DNA of 47,602 nt from Planctomycetota bacterium (GTDB lineage Bacteria; Planctomycetota; PUPC01; DSUN01). Below the pieces are notes generated by a model, which did no database searches, had not been told where the DNA came from, and saw only the letters and a list, made by a program, of their open reading frames with translations. The stretch spans positions 1 through 47,602 of the forward strand of contig DAOOIT010000046.1 of assembly GCA_035384565.1 (NCBI GenBank). Direction: 5' to 3'. The position numbers and the translations under genes are program-made. This document shows positions 1 to 10,796 of this stretch, one piece after another; the first letter of the stretch is position 1; the number at the start of each line of letters is the position of its first letter.

Positions 1-2
1 GC

Positions 3-1529
<1,527 letters not shown>

Positions 1530-1532
1530 TGT

Positions 1533-1603
1533 GTGAAACGTGATCCGTGAGAAGCCACGCCGCAGTGTGTCGGTTCCTCTTCCCTCTCACGCATCACGGG
1601 TCA
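1533..1603. repeat. CGTGAT-type palindromic element, copy 1
   Basis: The left arm (1533-1552) is built of CGTGA units and the right arm (1585-1603) is its inverted complement, with about 16 of 19 positions pairing. It starts three bases after the carB stop. A longer relative lies at 33290-33420. It could fold as a transcript-end hairpin, but no T-run follows. Confidence 0.7.
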
Positions 1604-1670
1604 AGTCCACGGATTGGCAGGCGAAACCGATCGAAGCAAGACCACCTGTTCCTTACGGGAGTTCGCGATA

Positions 1671-3275
<1,605 letters not shown>

Positions 3276-3310
3276 CGCCCCGGCTGCCTTGCATCACGTC
3301 CCCTGGTCGC

Positions 3311-3383
3311 CAGGCTCTGAGCCTGTGATGGGGCCAGACGGACTCACACGGACTCACACGGACAGGCACGGACGGGCACGGAT
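3311..3383. repeat. short hairpin plus 10-bp tandem repeat after pyrG
   Basis: CAGGCTC and GAGCCTG (3311-3325) form a small hairpin downstream of the pyrG stop, a possible transcript end without a T-tract. From about 3340 a 10-base unit (GGACTCACAC, then diverged GGACAGGCAC and GGACGGGCAC) runs four times. The period is too short for CRISPR; replication slippage is the simplest origin. Confidence 0.6.
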
Positions 3384-3462
3384 GCGGAGCGTCCCCATCG
3401 CCGCCCCCATGCGGAGCGTGGGGCGAGGGAGATTCCTGCCCGCGCCCCGTCTCGCGCCGCAG

Positions 3463-3491
3463 TTGCAGGCGTGGCCAATTGGTGGTAGAGT
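3463..3491 (+). promoter_or_regulatory. putative sigma70-type promoter of the esterase gene
   Basis: TTGCAG, 17-base spacer, TAGAGT, about 60 bases before the esterase start. The -35 box is weak. The same box pair (TTGCAG/TAGACT) occurs before the FAD oxidoreductase gene at 5948-5976. Confidence 0.4.
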
Positions 3492-3553
3492 CCCGCCGTT
3501 CGCCGTTGCCGGCTCGTCTCGAACCCGTTCCGCCATTCGCCAAGGGAACTGAC

Positions 3554-4825
3554 ATGCGCCTCGCCATCCATTGCCTCGCCATGACCCTTGCGGTCGGCCT
3601 GGTGTGCGGCTGCGCCCGCCTGAGCCCCTCGCCCGACGCCCTTCGCCGGCGGCAGCAGGCATTCGAGCGCGCCGAGCTGGCCTTCCGCCCGTGCGTGTTC
3701 AGCGGCGAGCAGTTCCCCAAGGTGGCCTTCGACGACCCGGCGCGGGTGGAAGAGCTGATCGGCCCCTACACGCTGAACGCCCGGTTCTTCGACGCCAACC
3801 TCCAGGAGGTCACGAAGGCCGAAACGCCGGGCCGCTACGGCGCCATCGTGGAGATTCGCCCGAAAGCCGGCCCGGTGTCGAAACGCTTCTTCACCCTCTT
3901 CCGCGCGCCGGGCGGCGTGAACTGGCGGCGGGCCCGAATCCCCGTCGCCGCCGAGTTCCCTACCGGCCTGGGCTTTGACCCCGCGGCCGCGCGCGAGCGG
4001 TCGCGCGCCGTGGGCGAGTTCTTCGCGCGCGCCCTGCGCCATAGCCTCGACCACTCTTCCGACGCCGCCGTCCTGCTCGCCGGCCTCTCCGACACGCCGC
4101 CCGGCACGCCCGACACCGAGCGCAACGGCCCCTGGGCCGCCGATGCCCGCTGGTGGCACGAGCTCAAGCGGCACACGGGCGACCTCGTGCCGCTGAAGTA
4201 CCTCGTCCACTTGCCGCCCGGCGCCGCCGCCGACCCGTCGAAGCGCTGGCCCACCATCCTGTTCCTCCACGGCGCCGGCGAGCGCGGCGACAACCTCAAG
4301 CTCGTCGAGGTCCACGGCCCGCCCAAGCTCGTCAAGACCCGCCCCGACTTCCCCTTCATCGTCCTCTCGCCCCAATGCCCCGCCGGCGCCTGGTGGAGCC
4401 TGCCCGCGCTCGAGGACCTGTTGAACGAGGCCATCGCGAAATACCCCGTGGACCCCGATCGCATCTACCTCACGGGCCTGAGCATGGGCGGCTTCGGCAG
4501 TTGGGCGCTCGCCATCCAATGCCCCGAGCGCTTCGCGGCCGTCGCGCCCATCTGCGGCGGCGGCGACCCGCTCGATGTCGAACGCATCAAGGACCTGCCC
4601 GTCTGGGTGTTCCACGGCGCCAAGGACACCGCGGTGCCGCTGGAACTCAGCCAGGCCATGGTGGAGGCGCTGCGCAAGGTCGGCGGTCGCGTGCGCTTCA
4701 CAGTCTATCCCGAGGCCGGGCACGACTCGTGGACGGCCGCCTACGCGAACGACGAACTCTATGCCTGGCTCCTCCAGCAGCGCCGCGGCCAGCCGCAGGA
4801 GCCGAAGTCCCAGGAAGGCCGATGA
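3554..4825 (+). CDS. secreted lipoprotein alpha/beta-hydrolase (esterase, PHB-depolymerase/COG4099-like)
   Basis: Predicted serine esterase or peptidase-like hydrolase, 423 residues, exported and probably lipid-anchored. The start at 3554 has AAGGGA seven bases upstream and gives a signal peptide (MRLAIHCLAMTLAVGLVCGC) ending in a lipobox-like V-C-G-C. The N-terminal 170 residues are of no family I recognise. The C-terminal hydrolase domain shows an oxyanion-loop motif (FLHGAGERGDN), nucleophile elbow G-L-S-M-G-G with Ser310, the acid loop (VFHGAKDTAVPLE) and the catalytic His in AGHDSW. This order matches predicted peptidases/esterases with the Esterase_PHB-type fold. Substrate unknown; context of secreted glycosidases suggests acyl-ester removal from polysaccharide, an inference only. 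Its stop overlaps the next start by four bases (ATGA), so the two are translationally coupled. Confidence 0.85.
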   Translation: MRLAIHCLAMTLAVGLVCGCARLSPSPDALRRRQQAFERAELAFRPCVFSGEQFPKVAFDDPARVEELIGPYTLNARFFDANLQEVTKAETPGRYGAIVEIRPKAGPVSKRFFTLFRAPGGVNWRRARIPVAAEFPTGLGFDPAAARERSRAVGEFFARALRHSLDHSSDAAVLLAGLSDTPPGTPDTERNGPWAADARWWHELKRHTGDLVPLKYLVHLPPGAAADPSKRWPTILFLHGAGERGDNLKLVEVHGPPKLVKTRPDFPFIVLSPQCPAGAWWSLPALEDLLNEAIAKYPVDPDRIYLTGLSMGGFGSWALAIQCPERFAAVAPICGGGDPLDVERIKDLPVWVFHGAKDTAVPLELSQAMVEALRKVGGRVRFTVYPEAGHDSWTAAYANDELYAWLLQQRRGQPQEPKSQEGR

Positions 4826-5940
4826 ACGCATTCGTGCTCCTCGTGCTGGCCGCCTACGTGGCCATGCAACTGCTCATCTACTGGCGGCTGCGGCGCGCGT
4901 TGCCCGCGGGCAGGGCAGGACGGGCCGCCGTGGTGGGGTGGTTCGCGCTCATGGGCGCGGCGCTCTTCCTGGCGCGGCCCTTCGAGAGCCTCGGCTGGCA
5001 TGTCGCGGCGAACGCGGCCGGCGTGGCCGGCCACTGGTGGGTCGTGGCCTCGATGTGGGTGATCCTGTTCGGCGTGGCGTGCGAAGTCTGGAACCTCGTC
5101 CCCCGATGCCTGCCGCCGCTCCGACGTCTGCGCATCCGCCTCCGCGTGCAGGCCGTCGCCGCCGCCGCGATGGTGGCGGGGCTCACCGCCTGGGGCGTCG
5201 TCGAGATGCACGCCGTGCGCATCGAGACGCTCGCCGTACCCACGGCGCGCCTGCCGGCCGGCTCGCGCCCGATCCGCGTCGTGCAGTTCTCCGATCTGCA
5301 CCTCAACTCGCTGATGAGCCGCTCCCGCCTCGAGCGCATCCTCGCCGCCATTCGCGAGGCGCGGCCCGACCTGCTGGTTTTCACGGGCGACTTGGCCGAC
5401 GAGTCGAGCCCCCACGTCGAACGCCTCGCCGTGAGGCTCGCCGCACTCGAGGCCCCCCTCGGCAAGCTCGCGGTCACCGGCAATCACGAGTTCTATCGGG
5501 GCCTCGCCCGCACCGCGCCCCTCTTCGACCAGGCGGGCTTCCGCCTGCTGCGCGGCGAGCGGCTGCGCGTAGCCCCCGGCGTGCTCGTGGCGGGGGTGGA
5601 CGACTATGCGGCCGAGCGCCTCGGCATCGTCGAGGCCGACCAGGAGGACCGCGCGCTCCCGCCGCCCGACCGGGCCGAGTTCGCCATCCTGCTCAAGCAC
5701 CGCCCACACGTCGAGCCGGGAGCCGCGGGGCGCTTCGACCTTCAGCTCTCAGGGCACACGCACGGAGGCCAGGTGTTCCCCGGCCTGTGGCCGCTGCGCT
5801 TCTTCTACCGCTACACGCGCGGCCGCTACGAGTTGGGCGGCGGCGCGGAGCTCTACGTCACCCGGGGCGTCGGCACCTACGGCGTGCCATTGCGCGTCTT
5901 CAGCCCGCCCGAGGTCACGGTCATCCTCCTCCAGCCATAG
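4822..5940 (+). CDS. membrane-anchored metallophosphoesterase (YaeI-like)
   Basis: Calcineurin-like phosphoesterase of 372 residues. The N-terminal half has about four hydrophobic segments (residues 3-22, 34-50, 62-82, 110-130), followed by the metallophosphoesterase domain with motif order D-x-H (QFSDLHLNS), GD (FTGDLADE), GNHE (VTGNHEF), and the final SGHTHGGQ, which together make the dimetal site. Relatives with this build include YkuE/YaeI enzymes acting on UDP-sugars or lipid-linked phosphates at the membrane; the substrate here is not known. The ATG at 4822 overlaps the esterase stop, and an AGGA lies just upstream, which fixes the start. All metal-binding motifs are intact. Confidence 0.88.
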   Translation: MNAFVLLVLAAYVAMQLLIYWRLRRALPAGRAGRAAVVGWFALMGAALFLARPFESLGWHVAANAAGVAGHWWVVASMWVILFGVACEVWNLVPRCLPPLRRLRIRLRVQAVAAAAMVAGLTAWGVVEMHAVRIETLAVPTARLPAGSRPIRVVQFSDLHLNSLMSRSRLERILAAIREARPDLLVFTGDLADESSPHVERLAVRLAALEAPLGKLAVTGNHEFYRGLARTAPLFDQAGFRLLRGERLRVAPGVLVAGVDDYAAERLGIVEADQEDRALPPPDRAEFAILLKHRPHVEPGAAGRFDLQLSGHTHGGQVFPGLWPLRFFYRYTRGRYELGGGAELYVTRGVGTYGVPLRVFSPPEVTVILLQP

Positions 5941-5947
5941 CCCGGTC

Positions 5948-5976
5948 TTGCAGCCCATTCTGCCACACGCTAGACT
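5948..5976 (+). promoter_or_regulatory. putative promoter of the FAD oxidoreductase gene
   Basis: TTGCAG, 17 bases, TAGACT, starting eight bases after the preceding stop. If used, transcription would begin near 5983 and the leader would contain the palindromic element at 6004-6079, leaving a leader of about 145 bases. Confidence 0.4.
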
Positions 5977-6003
5977 CTTGGACCGTGGCCCGCGCGCCGG
6001 GAA

Positions 6004-6079
6004 AGGATGAGAGGATGAATGGATGAATGGATAGACGTGTGTCCGACAATCATCCAATCCTCCATCCATGCAGTCATCC
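6004..6079. repeat. GGATGAAT-type palindromic element, copy 1
   Basis: The left arm (6004-6034) consists of GGATGAAT/GGATGAGA units; the right arm (6051-6079) is made of ATCC-rich complements. A second copy of the same design lies inside the Mur ligase gene at 20487-20568. Confidence 0.75.
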
Positions 6080-6128
6080 CCCCTCATTGTAGCCAGGGAG
6101 CGCTCTTGGGATCACAAGGAGCAGTCAG

Positions 6129-7868
6129 ATGAGAGAACAGTCCCATCGCGTAGACATCTGCGTCGTCGGCGGGGGAATGGCGGGGCTGTGCGCCGCGCTC
6201 GCCGCGGCGCGCCACGGCGCCTCCGTCGTCCTCATGCACGACCGCCCCGTCCTCGGCGGCAACGCCTCCAGCGAGTGCCGCGTGCACATCTGCGGCGCCG
6301 ACCGCCACAACGGCATCAAGAACATGCGCGAGACCGGCATCCTCGAGGAAATCCGCCTCGAAAACCTCGCCCGAAACCCCAACCGCAACTTCTCGGTCTG
6401 GGACGCCCTTCTCTACGAGAAGGCCCGCTTCCAGCAGGGCCTCACGCTCCTGCTCAACTGCTCGTGTCACGCCGCCGAAATGGACGGCGACCGCATCGCG
6501 AGCGTCACCGGCTGGCAGCTCACCACAGAGACCGCCCACACCGTGCGCGCGGGCATCTACATGGACTGCTCCGGCGACGGCATCCTCGCGCCCCTCTCCG
6601 GCGCCGAGCACCGCATCGGCCGCGAGGCCCGCCACGAGTACGGCGAATCCATCGCCCCCGAAATCGCCGACCGTAAGACCATGGGCATGACCTGCCTCTT
6701 CCAGTCGCGCGAATACCCCACCCCCCAGCCCTTCACCCCGCCCGACTGGGCCTATCGCTATGACCGCGAAGACGACCTGCCCTACGGCGCCAAAGGCCAC
6801 CGCTGGTGGACCATGGGCTACTGGTGGGTCGAGCTGGGCGGCGACATTGACTCGATTCACGACACCGAGATGCTGCGCGACGAGCTGCTCAAGACCGCCC
6901 TCGGCGTGTGGGACCACATCAAGAACCGCGGCGACCACGGCGCCGACCACTGGGCGCTCGAATGGCTCCAGTTCCTCCCCGCCAAGCGCGAGAGCCGCCG
7001 CTACCTCGGCCGCCACGTGCTCACCCAGGGCGACATCGAGAGCGGCGGCCGCTTCCCCGACACCGTGGCCTACGGCGGCTGGAGCATGGACGACCATCAC
7101 CCCGCCGGCTTCCGCGCCGCGCGCCTCGGCGCGCCCGCCACCATCTTCCACCACGCCCCCTCGCCCTACGGCATCCCCTACGGCTGCCTCGTCTCGGCCA
7201 ACGTCGCCAACCTCATGTTCGCCGGCCGCAACGCCTCCTGCACCCACGCCGCCATGAGCTCCACCCGTGTCATGGGCACCGGCTGCTCGATGGGCCAGGC
7301 CGCCGGCACCGCCGCCGCCCTCGCCGTCCGCCTCGGCACCGAGCCCGCCGGCGTCGCCCACCACATCGGCATCCTCCAGCAGCTCCTCCTGCGCGACGAC
7401 GCCTACCTCCCCGGCGTCTCCCAGCGCTTCGGCCCGTTGACGACGCAGGCGAAGCTCTCCGCCTCCCAGGGCGACCCCGCGCCCCTTCGCGACGGCATCA
7501 ACCGCCCCGTCGGCGACGAGACGCACCGCTGGCCCTGCCGCCCGGGCGACTGGGTGACCCTTGAGCTTCGCGCACCCGCCCACATCGAATCAGCCACGCT
7601 CATCCTCGACAGCGCCCTCCACCGCAACATCCAGATGAGCTACCACCAGCGCGACGACCAGCTCACCCGCCTCCCCGACGAACTGCCCCGCGCCTTCCGC
7701 CTCGAAGGCCGCCACGAGGGCCTCTGGGCCCCCCTGTTCGAGACTGCCGACAACCGCTCCCGTCTCGTCCGCATCCCCATCGGCCGCACCCTCGACGCCG
7801 TCCGCTTCACCCTCCTCGCCACCTGGGGCGCCGACGAGACCCACCTCTACGCCTTCTACCTCGACTGA
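6129..7868 (+). CDS. FAD-dependent oxidoreductase
   Basis: 579-residue flavoprotein of the FAD_oxidored (PF12831-like) group. Dinucleotide-binding motif VVGGGMAGLCAA near residues 12-23, followed by the family's GGNASSECR stretch after the first strand pair; a second FAD contact region is the C-terminal NLMFAGRNASCTHAAMSSTRVMGT... segment (around residue 355-380). The final 120 residues (after VSQRF) form an extra beta-rich domain. AAGGAG at 6116-6121 gives a seven-base spacing to the ATG at 6129. Such proteins are abundant in Planctomycetota and Lentisphaerae-type genomes and are often near glycoside hydrolases; the substrate is not known. No signal peptide is visible. It stands alone, separated from both neighbours by repeat-rich DNA. 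Confidence 0.9.
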   Translation: MREQSHRVDICVVGGGMAGLCAALAAARHGASVVLMHDRPVLGGNASSECRVHICGADRHNGIKNMRETGILEEIRLENLARNPNRNFSVWDALLYEKARFQQGLTLLLNCSCHAAEMDGDRIASVTGWQLTTETAHTVRAGIYMDCSGDGILAPLSGAEHRIGREARHEYGESIAPEIADRKTMGMTCLFQSREYPTPQPFTPPDWAYRYDREDDLPYGAKGHRWWTMGYWWVELGGDIDSIHDTEMLRDELLKTALGVWDHIKNRGDHGADHWALEWLQFLPAKRESRRYLGRHVLTQGDIESGGRFPDTVAYGGWSMDDHHPAGFRAARLGAPATIFHHAPSPYGIPYGCLVSANVANLMFAGRNASCTHAAMSSTRVMGTGCSMGQAAGTAAALAVRLGTEPAGVAHHIGILQQLLLRDDAYLPGVSQRFGPLTTQAKLSASQGDPAPLRDGINRPVGDETHRWPCRPGDWVTLELRAPAHIESATLILDSALHRNIQMSYHQRDDQLTRLPDELPRAFRLEGRHEGLWAPLFETADNRSRLVRIPIGRTLDAVRFTLLATWGADETHLYAFYLD

Positions 7869-7904
7869 GCCCCTGCCGCCCTACCTGGATCACCCCGCGG
7901 CTGC

Positions 7905-8005
7905 CAGGCAGATGATACAGGTTGCTGGAAGCGTGAGAACCGCCCATTCTCGCCATCCTGCCCCTGCTGTATCACTTTCTCCCACACGCAGGTGATACAG
8001 CAAGT
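7905..8005. repeat. two-hairpin TGATACAGC element, copy 1
   Basis: A small hairpin (GAGAAC-CGCCC-ATTCTC, 7935-7951) is followed exactly 30 bases on by a second hairpin (TGCTGTATCA, 18-base loop, TGATACAGCA, 7965-8002). The same two hairpins with the same 30-base offset and the same 18-base loop occur at 17870-17968. The copy lies 37 bases after the FAD oxidoreductase stop. Confidence 0.8.
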
Positions 8006-8184
8006 CTCGAGTTGCGCGGAAACCCACACGGGACTGCGACTCCGCTGGCTCTGACCGCGAGCAAGGAGCGACGAGGAGGCGACGCAGCGGAGGGCGCCGT
8101 TGACGACGAACCACACAGCTCGCGGCCAGCGGAGCAGGCCCCTGCTACCAAGGCCCCGCTCTCTCGGAACTGCGGGAAACTGTG
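8006..8184. other. non-coding stretch, nothing recognised
   Basis: Part of the 838-base gap 7869-8706. I see no gene, RNA or clear hairpin in these bases. Short open frames cross it on both strands but lack ribosome binding sites and resemble no protein I know. Confidence 0.5.
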
Positions 8185-8630
8185 GAGGATCGCGGGTGCG
8201 GGCCGGAATTGCAGGTGGCGGCGGGAGTTCCGAAGGAGCGCAATGGGATAACCCAGGCAACGCCCTCATCTTTGCCCACATGGCAGGGCCTCGTAGCCCG
8301 CAAACGCGGGCGACCGGGTCGTAGCCCAGGGCGACCGAAGGGAGCCCTGGGACCATCGCATCCTCCCCATCGAAGCCCCCAAAGGGGGCGCCTCTCGTGG
8401 GCTGAATCGCCCCCCTTCGGGGGCTCCCTCGGGGGGCCGCCTCTACCCAGGGCTCCCTTCGGTCGCCCTGGGCTACCCTCAAACGCCCCCATTCGGGGGC
8501 TAAACCCCAGCCCCCGGAAGATGTGGGCAAAGAGCAGGGGCGTTGCCCTGGGCTATCCCATTCGAGCCCTTCAGGCTCCAGAAAGAACCACCCTGCCTGC
8601 AATTCCTGCCCGCACCGGAAGATCGCGGAG
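8185..8630. repeat. large structured palindromic element, copy A
   Basis: About 450 bases with terminal inverted repeats: GTGCGGGCCGGAATTGCAGG near 8195-8214 matches the reverse complement of the right end (8591-8617) at 19 of 20 positions. Inside are many nested hairpins, such as CCCAGGGCGACC / GGTCGCCCTGGG and several GCCCCC-AAAG-GGGGC types. A related copy lies in opposite orientation at 19003-19323. The right end stops about seven bases before the -35 box at 8634. No protein-coding potential was credible. Confidence 0.8.
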
Positions 8631-8633
8631 CGG

Positions 8634-8662
8634 TTGACCGCCGGCGCGCGCGGCAGTATACT
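8634..8662 (+). promoter_or_regulatory. sigma70-type promoter of the C45 hydrolase gene
   Basis: TTGACC, 17 bases, TATACT. Five of six bases match consensus in each box. It starts right after element copy A and predicts a start of transcription near 8669, 38 bases before the TTG start codon. Confidence 0.65.
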
Positions 8663-8706
8663 GGGCAACGACGCACCTACCCTGTGGCACCCGCGGAGAC
8701 CCAACC

Positions 8707-10626
8707 TTGAGACGTCGCATGGCCTGGTTCCTGGGCGGACTACTCGTCCTGCTCGCCGCTGGCGCGGCGGGGGAGGCGCCCGCGCCGCCGCTGGCCGCGG
8801 CCGACGTGGAGGCGCTCTCGAAGTCCCTGGAGAAGATCGTCGCCATCCTCCAGGGCAAGGTGCCCGCCTACACCGTGACGCTGTCGGGGCGGTACAAGGA
8901 CGGCCCCCTGGAGCAGACGGGCGAGCTGGCCATCGCGCGCCTCGATGCCGAGCAGTTCCGCCTGGCCCTCAAGAGCGACCTGCTCAGCTTCACCCTCCAG
9001 CGCACGACGGAGGAGACGTCGCTCGTCGTGCCCCTGATGAAGGTGGCGGTGGTGGGCAAGGGCCCGCTGCCGGCAGAGTCGGAGCTCCAACCCGCGCGAC
9101 TCTTCGACCGCGTGGCCGGGCTGTGGCCCGCCGCGCTCACCGCGCTGAGCGTGATGCAGACGGCCGACCCGGGAGCCGTGGCCGTGATCCTCCAGGCCCT
9201 GCTCCAGCTCGAGCGGGCGCCCGGCCCGCCGGCGGGGCATTTCGTGGCGAAGCGCGAGCTGAGCGACGGCCGGCTCTCGATCGAGCTGGCCGAAGACGGG
9301 AGGGCGATCCGCCAGTTCCTCTGGCGCGACGCCGGGGGCCAGGAGGCGGGCGTGGGCGTGGCCATCGCCGACGAAGCCAAGCTGCCCGCGGCGGCGCCCG
9401 CGGCCGACTTCGTGGTGGTGAGCGTGGCGCGCGACGAGCTGGAACGCGCGCTCGGCCGCGGCCTCGGCCGCGCCGCCGAAATCCTCGCCCAGCGCTCGGG
9501 CGACAAGCTCAAGGACGACGAGCGCGCGGCCGACCGCGGCAGGCTCCTCATCCGCAACGGGCAGCGCGTCGCCCTGCTCCAGGGCACGCCGCTCGAGATC
9601 GGCTACCAGCACGGCAAACTGCTCGCCAAGGAGGCGCGGCGCACCGCCGACTCCGTGCTCTACGTGGCCGGCCTCTACCACACCCTCACCAAACGCACCT
9701 GGTTCCTCGACGTGCTGCGGGGCGCCTACACGCGGCTCGAGCCGCATGTGCCGCGCGAATACCTCGACGAGATGCAGGGCCTGGCCAATGGCTCGGGCCT
9801 CACGCCTGAAGAGGTGCGGCTGGCGAACATGTTCCCCGAACTGTTCCATTGCTCGGGCTTCGCGCTCTTCGGCAAGGCCACGGCCGGCGGCAAGCTGCTG
9901 CACGGCCGCGTGCTCGACTACATGACCGAGCTCGGCTTCCAGCGCGAGGCGGTGGTCTTCATCGTGAAGAAGCGCGACGCCATCCCCTTCGCCAACATCG
10001 GCTATGCCGGCTTCATCGGCAGCGTGTCGGGCATGAACGCCGAACAGGTCGCCTTCGGCGAAATGGGCGGCCGAGGCGAGGGCCAGTGGGACGGCACGCC
10101 CATGGCGATCCTGATGCGCATGGGCCTCGAACGCGCGAAGACTCTCGCCGACGCCGTCGCCCTCTTCCGCGACACCAGGCGCACATGCGAATACTACTAC
10201 GTCATCTCGGACGGCAAGGGGCCGAGCGCCATCGGCGTGGGCGCCACGCCCGAGGCCATCGAGTTCGTCCAGCCCGGCGCCGCACACCCCAAGCTGCCCA
10301 CGCCGCTCGACGACGCGGTGCTGCTCTCGGCCGGCGACCGCTACCAGCACCTCGTCGAGGGCGTGAAGGCGAAGTACGGCCGGCTCGACGTGCAGGCCGC
10401 GCTCGACCTGATGAAGCGCCCCGTCGCCATGCGGTCGAACCTCCACAACGTGCTCTTCGTGCCCCAGGACCTCGAGTTCCACGTGGCCAACGCCCGGGGC
10501 GCGTCCCCCGCGTGCGACCAGCCCTACGCGCGCCACAGTCTGCGCGAGTGGCTCGACGAGATGGCCCGGCCACTGCCCGAGCGAGGTGGCAAACGCGACA
10601 GGAAACGCCGCGACAGCGGGCTGTGA
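8707..10626 (+). CDS. secreted C45-type autoproteolytic acyltransferase/hydrolase (Ntn-hydrolase)
   Basis: 639 residues with an N-terminal signal peptide (MAWFLGGLLVLLAAGAAGEA). TTG at 8707 is the better start: GGAG at 8695-8698 is eight bases away, whereas the ATG at 8719 would be 20 away. Residues 30-270 are an unrecognised secreted domain. The C-terminal half resembles acyl-CoA:6-aminopenicillanate acyltransferase-like enzymes (peptidase family C45): Gly-rich entry (LLQGTPLEIGYQHGKLL), then Cys382 in FHCSGFALFG, the presumed N-terminal nucleophile after self-cleavage, and GGKLLHGRVLDY downstream, a hallmark of the fold. NLHNVLFVPQDLEFHVAN near the end is also typical. Known relatives hydrolyse amide bonds; substrate here is unknown. 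The C-terminus is Arg/Lys-rich. No operon partner. Confidence 0.82.
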   Translation: MRRRMAWFLGGLLVLLAAGAAGEAPAPPLAAADVEALSKSLEKIVAILQGKVPAYTVTLSGRYKDGPLEQTGELAIARLDAEQFRLALKSDLLSFTLQRTTEETSLVVPLMKVAVVGKGPLPAESELQPARLFDRVAGLWPAALTALSVMQTADPGAVAVILQALLQLERAPGPPAGHFVAKRELSDGRLSIELAEDGRAIRQFLWRDAGGQEAGVGVAIADEAKLPAAAPAADFVVVSVARDELERALGRGLGRAAEILAQRSGDKLKDDERAADRGRLLIRNGQRVALLQGTPLEIGYQHGKLLAKEARRTADSVLYVAGLYHTLTKRTWFLDVLRGAYTRLEPHVPREYLDEMQGLANGSGLTPEEVRLANMFPELFHCSGFALFGKATAGGKLLHGRVLDYMTELGFQREAVVFIVKKRDAIPFANIGYAGFIGSVSGMNAEQVAFGEMGGRGEGQWDGTPMAILMRMGLERAKTLADAVALFRDTRRTCEYYYVISDGKGPSAIGVGATPEAIEFVQPGAAHPKLPTPLDDAVLLSAGDRYQHLVEGVKAKYGRLDVQAALDLMKRPVAMRSNLHNVLFVPQDLEFHVANARGASPACDQPYARHSLREWLDEMARPLPERGGKRDRKRRDSGL

Positions 10627-10714
10627 CCCTCTTCGTTCGTCCGCGCTCCACAGAGGTCGCGCGGCGCGTGAACACCGCACGGCTCACGGCACGCTGCTGT
10701 GCGTTGGACAAGGG

Positions 10715-10743
10715 TTGCAAACAGGGTGCGCCCTCGCTATAAT
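10715..10743 (+). promoter_or_regulatory. sigma70-type promoter of the ATPase/MshEN/HATPase cluster
   Basis: TTGCAA, 17 bases, perfect TATAAT, predicting a transcript start near 10750 and a 47-base leader before the TTG start at 10797. Confidence 0.6.
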
Positions 10744-10796
10744 CGTGCCTCGGCGGGCATCGGCAGAGCTCACCCCCGAGGGCAGGAGCCACCACC

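Noticed and set aside
3340..3383. 10-base tandem repeat considered as CRISPR
   Set aside because: Units are too short, without spacers, and no cas genes are near.
8182..9809. Open frames running through the large element into the C45 gene
   Set aside because: Arg/Pro-rich translations in the wrong frame; the element's stem structure explains the base pattern and no start site is present.
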